A DNA stretch of 25,783 bases from CAYOHP01 sp964403795 [NCBI: uncultured bacterium]. Lineage in GTDB: Bacteria > Muiribacteriota > UBA6191 > CAZXTJ01. The notes under the pieces are model-generated. The model saw only the letters and a program-made list of their open reading frames with translations, did not search any database and was not told the origin of the DNA. The translations under genes were made by a program, and so were the position numbers. Where the stretch lies: the NCBI GenBank assembly GCA_964403795.1, contig CAYOHP010000098.1, positions 1 through 25,783 on the forward strand. Direction: 5' to 3'. The stretch's first letter is position 1, and each line of letters opens with the position of its first letter. Of this stretch, positions 14,030 to 21,708 are shown in pieces.

Positions 14030-15913
14030 ATGGCCAGTTTCGAGAGCCTGGAGCAACTCCACGCCGCCCGCGAGAAGCGGCGTTCGGTCTACGAGAAGGC
14101 CCGCGCCATGCGCGACCAGGGCCAGATCTCGGAGGCGGAGTTCCAGGTCCTGTCGGCGAAGTTCCAGGCCAAGATGGCCGAACTCGAGGCCGCCGAGCGG
14201 GAGTTTGCCGCCAGCGCTCCGTCGGCCCCTGGGATCCCGGAGACGCCGCCGGCCGTGCCCCTGAACCCGACCCCGGCCCCGTCTCCCTTCCCGGCGGCCG
14301 TCCCGGAGGCCGGCACGGCCTCCTTCCCGGCGACCGGACCTGCCCCCGGCCCGGGCGGCGCGCCCTCGGGCGGAGCGGTCCGCCTCGAGGTCGATCGGCT
14401 CCCGAGCGAGGGCGAGATCATGGACCTGGCGCGGGGCATCCTGGGCGGCCAGGCGGATCCCGGTGCCGGCTTCGGCTCCTCCCTGGGGCTCGGGGGATAT
14501 CTTCCCGGCCTTCCCATGGCGGAGGACGAGGACCCCTTCGGGGCCGAGGGACCGCCCCGTGGCCTCGAGGAGATGACCGACCTGGCGGTGGACCTGGGAC
14601 CCGAGTCGGCCACCCCTCCGGCCGGGATCCCGACGCTCAGTTTCGGCCGCGGCGACGGCGACCTGATGAGCCTGGTCCGGGGACCGACTCGCCGGGACGA
14701 GGACTCCGAGTCCCTGAAGATCCAGCTCCAGAGCGAGAAGGCCGCCCGGGGTCTGGTCGAGCGGGATCTCGCCCAGAAGGCCCAGGAGGCCAGCGACGTG
14801 GGCGCCGCGCTCACCCGGGCGATCGAGGAGAAGGACCTGGCGGGTAGCCGGGCCGCCGAGCTCCGGGTCGAGATCCGGGAGTTGCGCGAGAAGGTCCGCT
14901 ACGGCGCGGCCGGGGCTGCCGGCGTCGGGGTCCTGCTCCTGTTGTTCGGGATCTCGGCCCGGACGCGACTGTCGGGAGCGCTCTCCCGGGAGGCGAAACT
15001 GGCCGAGCAGGTCACGGCCCTCCAGGCGGGGGCGGCGAGCGCGGCCTCGGCCCAGGCCAGGGCCCAGGCCGCCGAGGCGGAAGCGACCCGCCTGCGCACC
15101 GGTCTTGCCGACGCCGAGGCCAGGACGGCCGCCGAGAAGGGGCGGGCGGAGGACCTGGCCGCCCGGGTGGCGGAACTCTCGGCCCGGGCTCCCGGGGATC
15201 CCGAGACCGACCTCCTGGTGGAACTCGCCGACCTCCGTCTCGAGCTCGCCGACCGGACCGGCGAGGCGCTGGTCTCCGAGCTCGAGGCCCGGGGACGCCG
15301 GGATCTCGCCGAGCTGGCCCGGACGCTGCCGGACCGGGCGGACCCCGCACCCTTGGCCCGCCTGGTGGCCCGGCTGCTCGCGACCCGACCGGGGGGTGGT
15401 TCCGGCGTCGCCACCAGCCCGGCTCCCGGAGCCGTCGACGAGGCCCTGGGAGTGATCGGGGAGCTGCTCCGCCAGGGCGACCGGGAAGCCGCCAAGACCG
15501 AGATCGAGGCCACCCTCGCCGGCGAGCTCTCCGGGGCCAGGTCGTGGATCCGCCTCGGGAGCCTGGCCGAACGCAGCGGGGAACCCGAGCGGGCCAGGGA
15601 GGCCTACCGCAAGGCCCTGACCCGGGAGCCGGACCATCCCGGTGCCACCGTGGCGCTCTCCGGCCTCGAGATCGAGGAGGGGGACTTCGGGGCCGCCCGC
15701 GACCTCCTTGCCAAGGCTGCCCTCCGCCATCCCGACAACCTGGAGATCCAGTACAACCTGGCGCTCGCCTTCCTGGGTCTCGAGGACCGGTCCGGTGCCG
15801 CCGCGGCGCTGGCCCGGCTGCGCGGCGGGGGCTACCCGGCCGAGGACGTGAAGGACCTGGAGGACCGGCTGGCCGGCCTTCCCGAGGGGACGCGCGGCTC
15901 GGTCGGGGGCTGA
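14030..15913 (+). CDS. coiled-coil, single-TM, TPR-containing protein
   Basis: The 627-aa protein is of unknown function. Residues about 20-50 (KARAMRDQGQISEAEFQVLS) look like a SHOCT-type short helical hairpin. A long Pro/Ala/Gly-rich disordered region follows (about 60-225). A charged coiled coil (about 230-290) runs into one transmembrane helix (about 293-310, AGVGVLLLLFGI), then a second Ala/Glu-rich coiled coil (about 315-385). Near the C-terminus are at least two or three TPR-like repeats (about 500-600, WIRLGSLAERSGEPERAREAYRKAL). This architecture suggests a membrane scaffold with a helical protein-binding domain. The ATG is fixed by the leaderless promoter. Its TGA overlaps the next ATG (TGATG), so the CCA enzyme is coupled to it. 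Confidence 0.78.
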   Translation: MASFESLEQLHAAREKRRSVYEKARAMRDQGQISEAEFQVLSAKFQAKMAELEAAEREFAASAPSAPGIPETPPAVPLNPTPAPSPFPAAVPEAGTASFPATGPAPGPGGAPSGGAVRLEVDRLPSEGEIMDLARGILGGQADPGAGFGSSLGLGGYLPGLPMAEDEDPFGAEGPPRGLEEMTDLAVDLGPESATPPAGIPTLSFGRGDGDLMSLVRGPTRRDEDSESLKIQLQSEKAARGLVERDLAQKAQEASDVGAALTRAIEEKDLAGSRAAELRVEIRELREKVRYGAAGAAGVGVLLLLFGISARTRLSGALSREAKLAEQVTALQAGAASAASAQARAQAAEAEATRLRTGLADAEARTAAEKGRAEDLAARVAELSARAPGDPETDLLVELADLRLELADRTGEALVSELEARGRRDLAELARTLPDRADPAPLARLVARLLATRPGGGSGVATSPAPGAVDEALGVIGELLRQGDREAAKTEIEATLAGELSGARSWIRLGSLAERSGEPERAREAYRKALTREPDHPGATVALSGLEIEEGDFGAARDLLAKAALRHPDNLEIQYNLALAFLGLEDRSGAAAALARLRGGGYPAEDVKDLEDRLAGLPEGTRGSVGG

Positions 15914-17127
15914 TGGAGCCGGTCCCAAGGCTCGATCCGGGGGAGTCCCTGGCCCGCCTGCAGGCTGCCGTCCTGGCCCATCCCCTGCTGGCCCGGCTCG
16001 CCGGGGATCGTCCCGGTCGCGCCCTCACGCTGGTCGGAGGGGCGGTCCGGGACGCCCTGCTCGGCGCCCCGCTCGCCGATTTCGACCTGGCGGCAGCCCC
16101 CGGGGTCCTCGAGCGGGTGGCCGAGGCGGCCCGCGAGACCCGCTTCCATCCCATCGTGCTCGATCCGGAGCGGAACACGATCCGATGGGTCCGCAAGGGC
16201 CACTCCGCCATCGACGTGACGGCCTGGCGGGCGGCGGACCTCGAGGGCGACCTGCTGGCCCGGGACTTCACGATCAACGCACTCGCCTTCGGGCTCGACG
16301 CCGACCACGGACTCATCGACCCGTCGGGGGGCGCCTCCGACCTCCGGGCCGGCCGGCTGCGCTGCCCCTCGCCCGGTTCCATGGAGGACGACCCGCTGAG
16401 GGCCCTGCGCCTGCTCCGCTTCGTGGCCCGGCTGGACTTCTCGGTCGACCCGGGCACCCGGGCGGCGGCAACCGCGGTGGCGGAGCGCCTGCCGACCACG
16501 GCCGGGGAGCGTCGCCTGGGGGAACTCTCCCGGTTGATGCAGGGGAAGGCCTGGAGCCGCGCCCTGGAGCTGGGAAACGAGCTCGGGCTCCTGGTACCGG
16601 CCCTGGGGGCCTCGCCTGCGGCCGGGCCGGAGGAGATCGCGGCCCTGGAGGCGGCGCTTGCGGCATGGTCCGGGTGCTTCCCGGCACCGCTGGAGGACGG
16701 CAGCCTGCGCCTGCTCCTGCTCCTGGCGAGCCTCCCCGAAGCGGGTTGCGGCCTTCCCCTGGAAAAGGCATGGACCCGGTGGCTCAAGGCCTGGCACCGC
16801 CAGGGGCCGCGCTTTCGGGAGCGTGCCGGCGGCGGCGACGAGGTCTTCCTTCCATGGCTCTGGGACCAGGGGGAGGCGGGCCAGGGCGCGCTGGCCCGGG
16901 CGCTGGCGGAGGAGGCCGGGGGTGACCTGGTGCAGGCGGCCCGACCCTGTCCGCGCCCCGGGCTCCCGATCGACGGCGGCACCGTGATGCGCTTGCTGGA
17001 CCTGGCCCCCGGGCCCGAGGTGAAGCGGGCGCTCGACCGGGTGGCGGTGGCGGTGGCCAGGGGCCGGGTCCGGGACCGGGACGAGGCGGTGGCCTGGCTC
17101 CGGGACCGAGCGCCCGGGATCGGGTAG
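15913..17127 (+). CDS. CCA tRNA nucleotidyltransferase / poly(A) polymerase family
   Basis: The 404-aa protein is a class II nucleotidyltransferase. The metal-binding signature is LVGGAVRDALLG followed by DFDLA (Asp56, Asp58), and the third carboxylate is probably Asp101 (AIDVTAW). Other family motifs are RDFTINALAF (117-126), DPLRALRLLRFVARLDF (160-176) and the ERRLGEL helix. It adds or repairs the 3' CCA of tRNAs; close relatives are poly(A) polymerases, and sequence alone does not separate them cleanly. The tRNA-Arg in this window encodes its CCA, so a repair or proofreading role is possible. It is co-translated with the coiled-coil gene and has no ribosome binding site of its own beyond GGTCGGGGG. 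Confidence 0.88.
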   Translation: MEPVPRLDPGESLARLQAAVLAHPLLARLAGDRPGRALTLVGGAVRDALLGAPLADFDLAAAPGVLERVAEAARETRFHPIVLDPERNTIRWVRKGHSAIDVTAWRAADLEGDLLARDFTINALAFGLDADHGLIDPSGGASDLRAGRLRCPSPGSMEDDPLRALRLLRFVARLDFSVDPGTRAAATAVAERLPTTAGERRLGELSRLMQGKAWSRALELGNELGLLVPALGASPAAGPEEIAALEAALAAWSGCFPAPLEDGSLRLLLLLASLPEAGCGLPLEKAWTRWLKAWHRQGPRFRERAGGGDEVFLPWLWDQGEAGQGALARALAEEAGGDLVQAARPCPRPGLPIDGGTVMRLLDLAPGPEVKRALDRVAVAVARGRVRDRDEAVAWLRDRAPGIG

Positions 17128-17158
17128 CCAGCCGGCCGGGGAAGGCTCCTACCCGATC
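17118..17158. terminator. bidirectional hairpin spanning both stop codons
   Basis: GATCGGGTAG (17118-17127) pairs perfectly with CTACCCGATC (17149-17158). The TAG stops of the CCA-enzyme gene (+) and the PiT gene (-) are both inside the 10-bp stem. An inner AGCC/GGCT pairing (17130-17133 with 17144-17147) extends it. Both proteins end in Ile-Gly. No T tract follows on either strand. Confidence 0.5.
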
Positions 17159-18198
17159 GGGAGCAGAGCCAGGAGCAGGTAGCAGGCCGCGGCCGCCAGG
17201 GCCGACATGGGGATCGTCAGGATCCAGGCCCAGACCAGGCGTCCCGCCACTCCCCACTTCACCGCCGAGAACCGGCGGGCGGCACCGGCCCCGATGATCG
17301 AGCCGGTGATGGTGTGGGTGGTGGAGACCGGGATCCCGAGGTGGGTCGCCAGGAACAGGGTGGCGGCCCCACCGGTCTCGGCGCAGAAGCCCCCGACCGG
17401 TTGCAGGCGGCACAGCCGCATGCCCATGGTCTTCACGATCTTCCAGCCGCCCATGGCGGTCCCGATCGCCATGGCCAGGTGGCAGCCGAGGATGATCCAG
17501 GCGGTGTCGAGGCGGGTCAGGGTGAGTTCGGTCCCGGGGGCCATCCAGCCGGCCGCCACCAGCAGGGCGACCAGCACGCCCATGGTCTTCTGGGCGTCGT
17601 TGCCTCCGTGGCCGATCGAATACAGCGCGGCCGAGAAGAGCTGCCCGGTGCGGAAGCTGCGGTCGACCGCGCCGGGGCGCTGCCGGCGGAAGGCCCAGGC
17701 CACCGCCACCATCATGACGAGCCCGCAGACCATGCCGAGGATGGGCGCCAGCGGGATGAAGAGCAGCGCCACCATGATCTTCTGCCAGTGGAGGACCCCC
17801 AGGCCGGCATGGGCGGCGCCGGCTCCGGCGAGGCCGCCGATCAGGGCATGGGAGGAGCTCGAAGGAATCCCCAGGTGCCAGGTGAGCAGGTTCCAGAAGA
17901 TCGCCCCCGCCAGGCCCGCCAGCACCACCAGCACGAATCCGAAGTCGCTCCGGGGCACGGTGATGATCTTCGAGATGGTGTCGGCCACGGTCGGTTCGAA
18001 GAGGAACATGGCGACGAAATTGAAGAAGGCGGCCCAGGCCACCGCGGTGCGGGGAGCCAGAACCCGGGTCGAGACCACCGTGGCGATCGAGTTGGCGGCG
18101 TCATGGGCGCCGTTGACGGCATCGAAGACCAGGGCCACCACGACGGTGGCGAGCACCATGGCGGCCTTCCACCCGGCCATGGCCTCCGCCGCGTCCAT
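17149..18198 (-). CDS. pit: PiT-family inorganic phosphate transporter
   Basis: The 349-aa integral membrane protein has about ten hydrophobic helices and the paired PiT signatures. They are DAVNGAHDAANSIATVVSTRVL (around 29-36, with the conserved Asn/Asp), GIPSSSSHALIGGLAGAG (110-127), GHGGNDAQKTMG (196-207) and GIPVSTTHTITGSIIGAG. PiT proteins import phosphate, often as a metal-phosphate complex, driven by protons or sodium. The gene follows the DUF47 gene with TGATG overlap, the usual pit accessory arrangement, so the two are made together. Length is at the short end for the family. Phosphate is the best guess; sulfate is used by some relatives. Confidence 0.93.
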   Translation of the reverse strand: MDAAEAMAGWKAAMVLATVVVALVFDAVNGAHDAANSIATVVSTRVLAPRTAVAWAAFFNFVAMFLFEPTVADTISKIITVPRSDFGFVLVVLAGLAGAIFWNLLTWHLGIPSSSSHALIGGLAGAGAAHAGLGVLHWQKIMVALLFIPLAPILGMVCGLVMMVAVAWAFRRQRPGAVDRSFRTGQLFSAALYSIGHGGNDAQKTMGVLVALLVAAGWMAPGTELTLTRLDTAWIILGCHLAMAIGTAMGGWKIVKTMGMRLCRLQPVGGFCAETGGAATLFLATHLGIPVSTTHTITGSIIGAGAARRFSAVKWGVAGRLVWAWILTIPMSALAAAACYLLLALLPIG

Positions 18199-18824
18199 CA
18201 GACGTGCTCCAGGACGACGCCCTCGAGTACCCTCCCGGCGTCCTCGCAGGCATCGAGCGCCTCCTCGAGCACCGCGAAGACCTCCCGCAGCTTGATCACC
18301 CGGATCGGGTCCCGCTCGTCCTTGAAGAGCCGGGCCAGGCCGTCGGCATAGAGCTCGTCGGACTGCTGCTCGAGGGCCGAGACCTTCTCCCGGCAGGCGA
18401 GCACGGTGCGGGGATCCTTCATGTCCCGCAGCGCCCGGATGGCGGCCGAGAGCTCATGGGTGGCCTGGCGCGCCACCTCGGCGAGCCCCGGGATCTCGCC
18501 CGGCAGGTCTCCCACTTCCCAACGCACCAGGCGCCGGGCGGCCCCGTCGAGGTGGTCGCTCACCGAGTCGAGCTTCACCGCGAGGCGGTGGATGTCGCCC
18601 CGCTCGAGCGGGGTGATGAAGGTCTCGTGCAGGAGCTTCAGGGTGCCCTGGGCCACCTCGTCGGCCTGGCGGGCCTGGGCGTGGAGGTCACGAGCCGCGG
18701 CGCTCCGGTCCGCGCCGTCCCGGACCACGGCCGCGAACAGCTCGGCGGCGCGAGCCGTGAGTTCCGCCTGCTCCTCGAAGCGGTCGAAGAAGCCGCCTTC
18801 CTTGGGCATCAGGAAACCGAACAC
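18198..18824 (-). CDS. DUF47 (PhoU-like) phosphate transport regulator
   Basis: The 208-aa all-helical protein resembles the DUF47/PhoU-like family. It has the typical beginning GFLMPKEGGFFDRFEEQ, then ETFITPLERGDIHRLAVKLDSVSDHLD (about 87-113) and a C-terminal helix with IRVIKLREVFAVLEEALDACEDAGRVLEGV. DUF47 proteins are usually encoded next to PiT transporters and are thought to regulate them. It is cytoplasmic. The start is GTG at 18824 with GAGGAGG 4 nt upstream; a later ATG five codons in is less likely. The stop overlaps the PiT start codon (TGATG), giving translational coupling. Confidence 0.92.
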   Translation of the reverse strand: MFGFLMPKEGGFFDRFEEQAELTARAAELFAAVVRDGADRSAAARDLHAQARQADEVAQGTLKLLHETFITPLERGDIHRLAVKLDSVSDHLDGAARRLVRWEVGDLPGEIPGLAEVARQATHELSAAIRALRDMKDPRTVLACREKVSALEQQSDELYADGLARLFKDERDPIRVIKLREVFAVLEEALDACEDAGRVLEGVVLEHV

Positions 18825-18847
18825 GTCGCCTCCTCGGATCGCAGGCG

Positions 18848-18853
18848 AGTATA
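18848..18853 (-). promoter_or_regulatory. -10 box of the DUF47-PiT operon
   Basis: TATACT on the minus strand matches the TATAAT consensus at 5 of 6 positions. The nearest -35-like hexamer, TCGACG, is 19 bp upstream. No Pho-box-like repeat was recognised. Confidence 0.45.
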
Positions 18854-18940
18854 GGCGCACGCTGCGCTGCCCCGTCGAGTCGGGTGCGGGGGACCACCCG
18901 GGTAGCCCCAGGCCTCCGGGGCGCCGGGAGCCGATCCGGC

Positions 18941-19762
18941 TCAGGAGGCCCGGGCGGCTTCCGCCTCGGCCTCCCGGAGTCGCCGCACCAGCAGGTCGAG
19001 CAGGGCCGGATGGTCGCCGATCCGGGCCGGGACCCGGACCGAGAGGCCGGGGTCCTGGGCGCGGGCTTCGGCCACGATCCGGTCCAGGTCTCCCCCGGGT
19101 CCGGCGTGTCGACCCGCGGCCAGGAACAGGCGGGCCAGCACCACCTCGCAGCCACGGATCCCCGGGGCCCTCAGGGCGTCGGCCAGCAGGGGATCGGCGA
19201 AGGCGTACTCGGGTCCTGGTCGACGCTCCATCGAGGCCGCCACCACCGACCGTCCGAGCCGATCCGCCAGGGCCCGGGCGGCCCGGTCCCGCACCGCCGT
19301 GACCTGCGGGTCGGGCGAGCCGTGGTCGACCACGATCACGCTCGCCCCGGGCGCCGGCCCGACCTCCTCGACCAGTCCGGCGAGGGCCTCGACCAGTTCG
19401 GGCGGGGCCGGCTCCGGGGCGGGAGCCAGGACCTCGGCCCGCCGGATCGAGAGGCCGGAGCCGGAGGTCGCCAGGATCCCCGGGAGGACCCGAGCGGCGG
19501 CCGCCGAGGGCCCGAGGATCCAGGGAAGCACGGTGAGGTCCGTCACGCCGCGATCCCGGAGTTCCCCCAGCTTGCCGGCGAGCACACGGGTGGCGGCGGT
19601 CCCTTGGGGAAGGCCGGGAGCCTGGTCCGCGAACTGGAGGGAGGCGGCCTCGACCCGGCGCCCGGTCCGGCGGGCCAGTTCGTCCGCCTTCGCAAGCAGG
19701 CCCTGGAAGGCGGCCGCCTGCCGCGATCCGACGTCGACCAGGAGCACCAGGGGAGCCGGCAC
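18941..19762 (-). CDS. two-domain CbiX-type sirohydrochlorin chelatase
   Basis: The 273-aa protein has two tandem CbiX-like halves. The second keeps both metal-site histidines: His147 in VVDHGSPDP and His219 in FLAAGRHAGPGGD. The first half has the same frame (LLVDVGSR at 7-14, PWILGPSAAAAR at 80-91) but no histidine at either site, so only one active centre is expected. SMERRPGPEYAFADPLL (177-193) is typical of this long form. It would insert iron or cobalt into sirohydrochlorin for siroheme or cobalamin synthesis. No other tetrapyrrole genes are adjacent. Start GTG 19762 has no Shine-Dalgarno sequence but lies 6 nt after a TACCAT box. Confidence 0.85.
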   Translation of the reverse strand: MPAPLVLLVDVGSRQAAAFQGLLAKADELARRTGRRVEAASLQFADQAPGLPQGTAATRVLAGKLGELRDRGVTDLTVLPWILGPSAAAARVLPGILATSGSGLSIRRAEVLAPAPEPAPPELVEALAGLVEEVGPAPGASVIVVDHGSPDPQVTAVRDRAARALADRLGRSVVAASMERRPGPEYAFADPLLADALRAPGIRGCEVVLARLFLAAGRHAGPGGDLDRIVAEARAQDPGLSVRVPARIGDHPALLDLLVRRLREAEAEAARAS

Positions 19763-19768
19763 GGCCCC

Positions 19769-19778
19769 ATGGTACGGT
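19769..19778. promoter_or_regulatory. overlapping divergent -10 boxes
   Basis: The 23-bp gap between GTG 19762 (-) and GTG 19786 (+) contains TACGGT on the plus strand (19773-19778), 7 nt before the plus start, and TACCAT on the minus strand (19774-19769), 6 nt before the minus start. They share two base pairs. The -35 regions would lie inside the opposite genes: TGGCCA at 19798-19793 for the minus gene, none convincing for the plus gene. Confidence 0.5.
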
Positions 19779-19785
19779 GACCCCC

Positions 19786-21708
19786 GTGAGCCTGGCCACT
19801 TCGCGACCCGGGCGGGGCAGCGGCCTCGGAGCCGGTCTCCTGGCTGCCGCCGGGCTCGCCGCCCTGATCGCCTGGCAGGGAGTGGTCCGCCCCGCCGAGA
19901 CCGCCCTGGAGGCCGCCCGGCAGGCCCGGAGCGACCGCCACGACCCGACCCTGGTCCGCCGCGTCGAGCCCGGAGCGCCACCCGGCGGGATCCGGACCTT
20001 CCTCCCCATGCACCATGTCCTGGCGCTGGCCTCGGCCCCCGACGGGACGCTGGTGGTGGGCCATCCCGGTGGCAGCTATCGGCTGGATCCGGTCCGCCTC
20101 ACCCGCCACCCGTTGCCGGCCGCCCCGGGTTCGCCGGCCCGATCGGTGCGGGCCGTCGCCCTGGACGGCTCCAGGGTCGTCCTCGGTCACGAAGCCGGCG
20201 GCTTGGCCGGGGTCGACGAGGGCGGTGCCTGGTACCTGATCCCGGAGGCCGCGGGTCCCGGCAGGGTCCGTGCCCTGGCGATCGGGCGCGGCCGCACCTG
20301 GGTGGGGACCGCCACCGACGGACTCTGGTGGTTCGAACCCGGGGGGGGCCGCGGGGAGGTGTCCCTGCCGGTCGGGGGCCCGGTGCTGGCCCTGGCAGAG
20401 CGTGCCGGGATGCTGGCGGTGGGACTGGACGGGATCGTGGTGATCGAGCGGGGGGACGGCCGGGAGGTCGTCGCCGTCCCGGGAGCCGCGGTCTCCTGCC
20501 TGGCCTGGGAGGGCGACCGGCTCTGGATCGGCGGGAGCGACGGTCTGCTGGTGCGGGATCGCGACGAGCCGGCACCCGTGTTCGGGCGGGACGGGGTGAC
20601 GGCGCTGGTAGCCGGAGACGGCGAGATCCTGGCCGGGACCCAGGGCGGGACCGTGCTCAGGGTCCGTTCCATGCCCGGCGGGACCTTCTCGGTCGAAGAG
20701 GCGGGTCGCCTGCCGGGAGCCGTGAAGGCCCTGGCGCAAAGCGGGGACGGCCGGATCTACGCGGGCGGCCCGGGCGGGCTCCACGAGCTGGGTGTGGATG
20801 GCCGGTCCCGGGTCCTGGTGGCCGCCGAGGCGCCCGCCGACGCCCATGTGTCGGCGCTGGCGGCCGATCCCGACGGCAGCGTCTGGATCGGCTACTTCCA
20901 CTCCGGTCTGGAGCGGATCTCCCTGGCCGGGGCCAGCCTGGAGCGGATCCTGGAGGACGACCTCTGGCAGGTGAATCGGCTGCTGGCCCCCGATCCCCTG
21001 AGGTCCACCGCGCCCGGTCTGGTGGTGGCGACCAGCCGGGGGGTGTTGACCCGGGACAGGGACGGCAGCTTCCGACGGATCGGGCTGGGGGAGGCACCCG
21101 GCGGCTCGGTGGCCAGCCCCCGCTACGCGTCGGTGCTGGGGATCCCGGGTGGTCTTGCCGTGGCGGGCAGGGACGGCGTGACGGTGCGCCGGGAATCCAG
21201 GATCGAAGCCTGGTCGGCCTTCCACGGCCTTCCCTCGAACAAGGCCTATTGCCTGGAGCGGGACGGCGAGTCCCTCTGGGTAGGGAGCCTCGGCGGCCTG
21301 GCCGAGATCCGGGGCGGCAGGGTGGCGAGGAGCTTCCGGGCCGGGGCCTCGAGCCTCCCGGTGGGCTGGGTCAATGCCCTGGGAAGGGCCTCGGGAGGCC
21401 TTTTCGTGGGGACCTACGGGGGCGGGCTGGTACTCCTCCCCGCGGGCAGCGATCGCTTCCTGCCGGTCCCCGGGTCCCCGCGGGAGGTGAACCCGAATGC
21501 CCTCCTGGTACGTGGCGATCGGGTCTACACGGGTGGGCTCGACGGGCTCACCGTCCACGACGGCAGCGGCCGTCCCCTGGGACGGATCCTCGAAGGCCTG
21601 CCGAGCCACGATGTCCAGGCCCTCGCCGAACATCCCGAGGGCCTGCTGGTGGGATGCGTTTCCGGCCTGGTGCTTCTGCCCTGGTCCTATCTGGAAGGAC
21701 GAACGTGA
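19786..21708 (+). CDS. membrane-anchored beta-propeller protein
   Basis: The 640-aa protein has an N-terminal transmembrane anchor (about 13-31, GLGAGLLAAAGLAALIAW) followed by about 560 residues of short repeats. The repeats are of the form VxALAxxxDGxxWIGTxxGLxxL, for example LWIGGSDGLLV, VWIGYFHSGLERI, LWVGSLGGLAEI and LFVGTYGGGLVLL. These match the two-component-regulator propeller and WD-like seven-blade folds, and the number suggests one or two propellers. No kinase or output domain follows, unlike the sensor proteins that usually carry such propellers. It probably faces the periplasm and binds a protein or glycan. The start is from the TACGGT box; GTG 19777 is an alternative. Its TGA overlaps the ATG of the VIT/VWA gene (TGATG). 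Confidence 0.82.
   Translation: MSLATSRPGRGSGLGAGLLAAAGLAALIAWQGVVRPAETALEAARQARSDRHDPTLVRRVEPGAPPGGIRTFLPMHHVLALASAPDGTLVVGHPGGSYRLDPVRLTRHPLPAAPGSPARSVRAVALDGSRVVLGHEAGGLAGVDEGGAWYLIPEAAGPGRVRALAIGRGRTWVGTATDGLWWFEPGGGRGEVSLPVGGPVLALAERAGMLAVGLDGIVVIERGDGREVVAVPGAAVSCLAWEGDRLWIGGSDGLLVRDRDEPAPVFGRDGVTALVAGDGEILAGTQGGTVLRVRSMPGGTFSVEEAGRLPGAVKALAQSGDGRIYAGGPGGLHELGVDGRSRVLVAAEAPADAHVSALAADPDGSVWIGYFHSGLERISLAGASLERILEDDLWQVNRLLAPDPLRSTAPGLVVATSRGVLTRDRDGSFRRIGLGEAPGGSVASPRYASVLGIPGGLAVAGRDGVTVRRESRIEAWSAFHGLPSNKAYCLERDGESLWVGSLGGLAEIRGGRVARSFRAGASSLPVGWVNALGRASGGLFVGTYGGGLVLLPAGSDRFLPVPGSPREVNPNALLVRGDRVYTGGLDGLTVHDGSGRPLGRILEGLPSHDVQALAEHPEGLLVGCVSGLVLLPWSYLEGRT

Noticed and set aside
18854-18940. 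Pho box upstream of the phosphate transport pair
   Set aside because: No pair of CTGTCAT-like repeats spaced by 4 bp was found.
19299-21707. Very long frame continuing upstream of the VIT/VWA gene
   Set aside because: Its sequence up to 21707 is low-complexity Arg/Gly/Pro-rich and overlaps the chelatase and propeller genes, as expected for an out-of-frame shadow in GC-rich DNA. A signal peptide begins exactly at ATG 21708.
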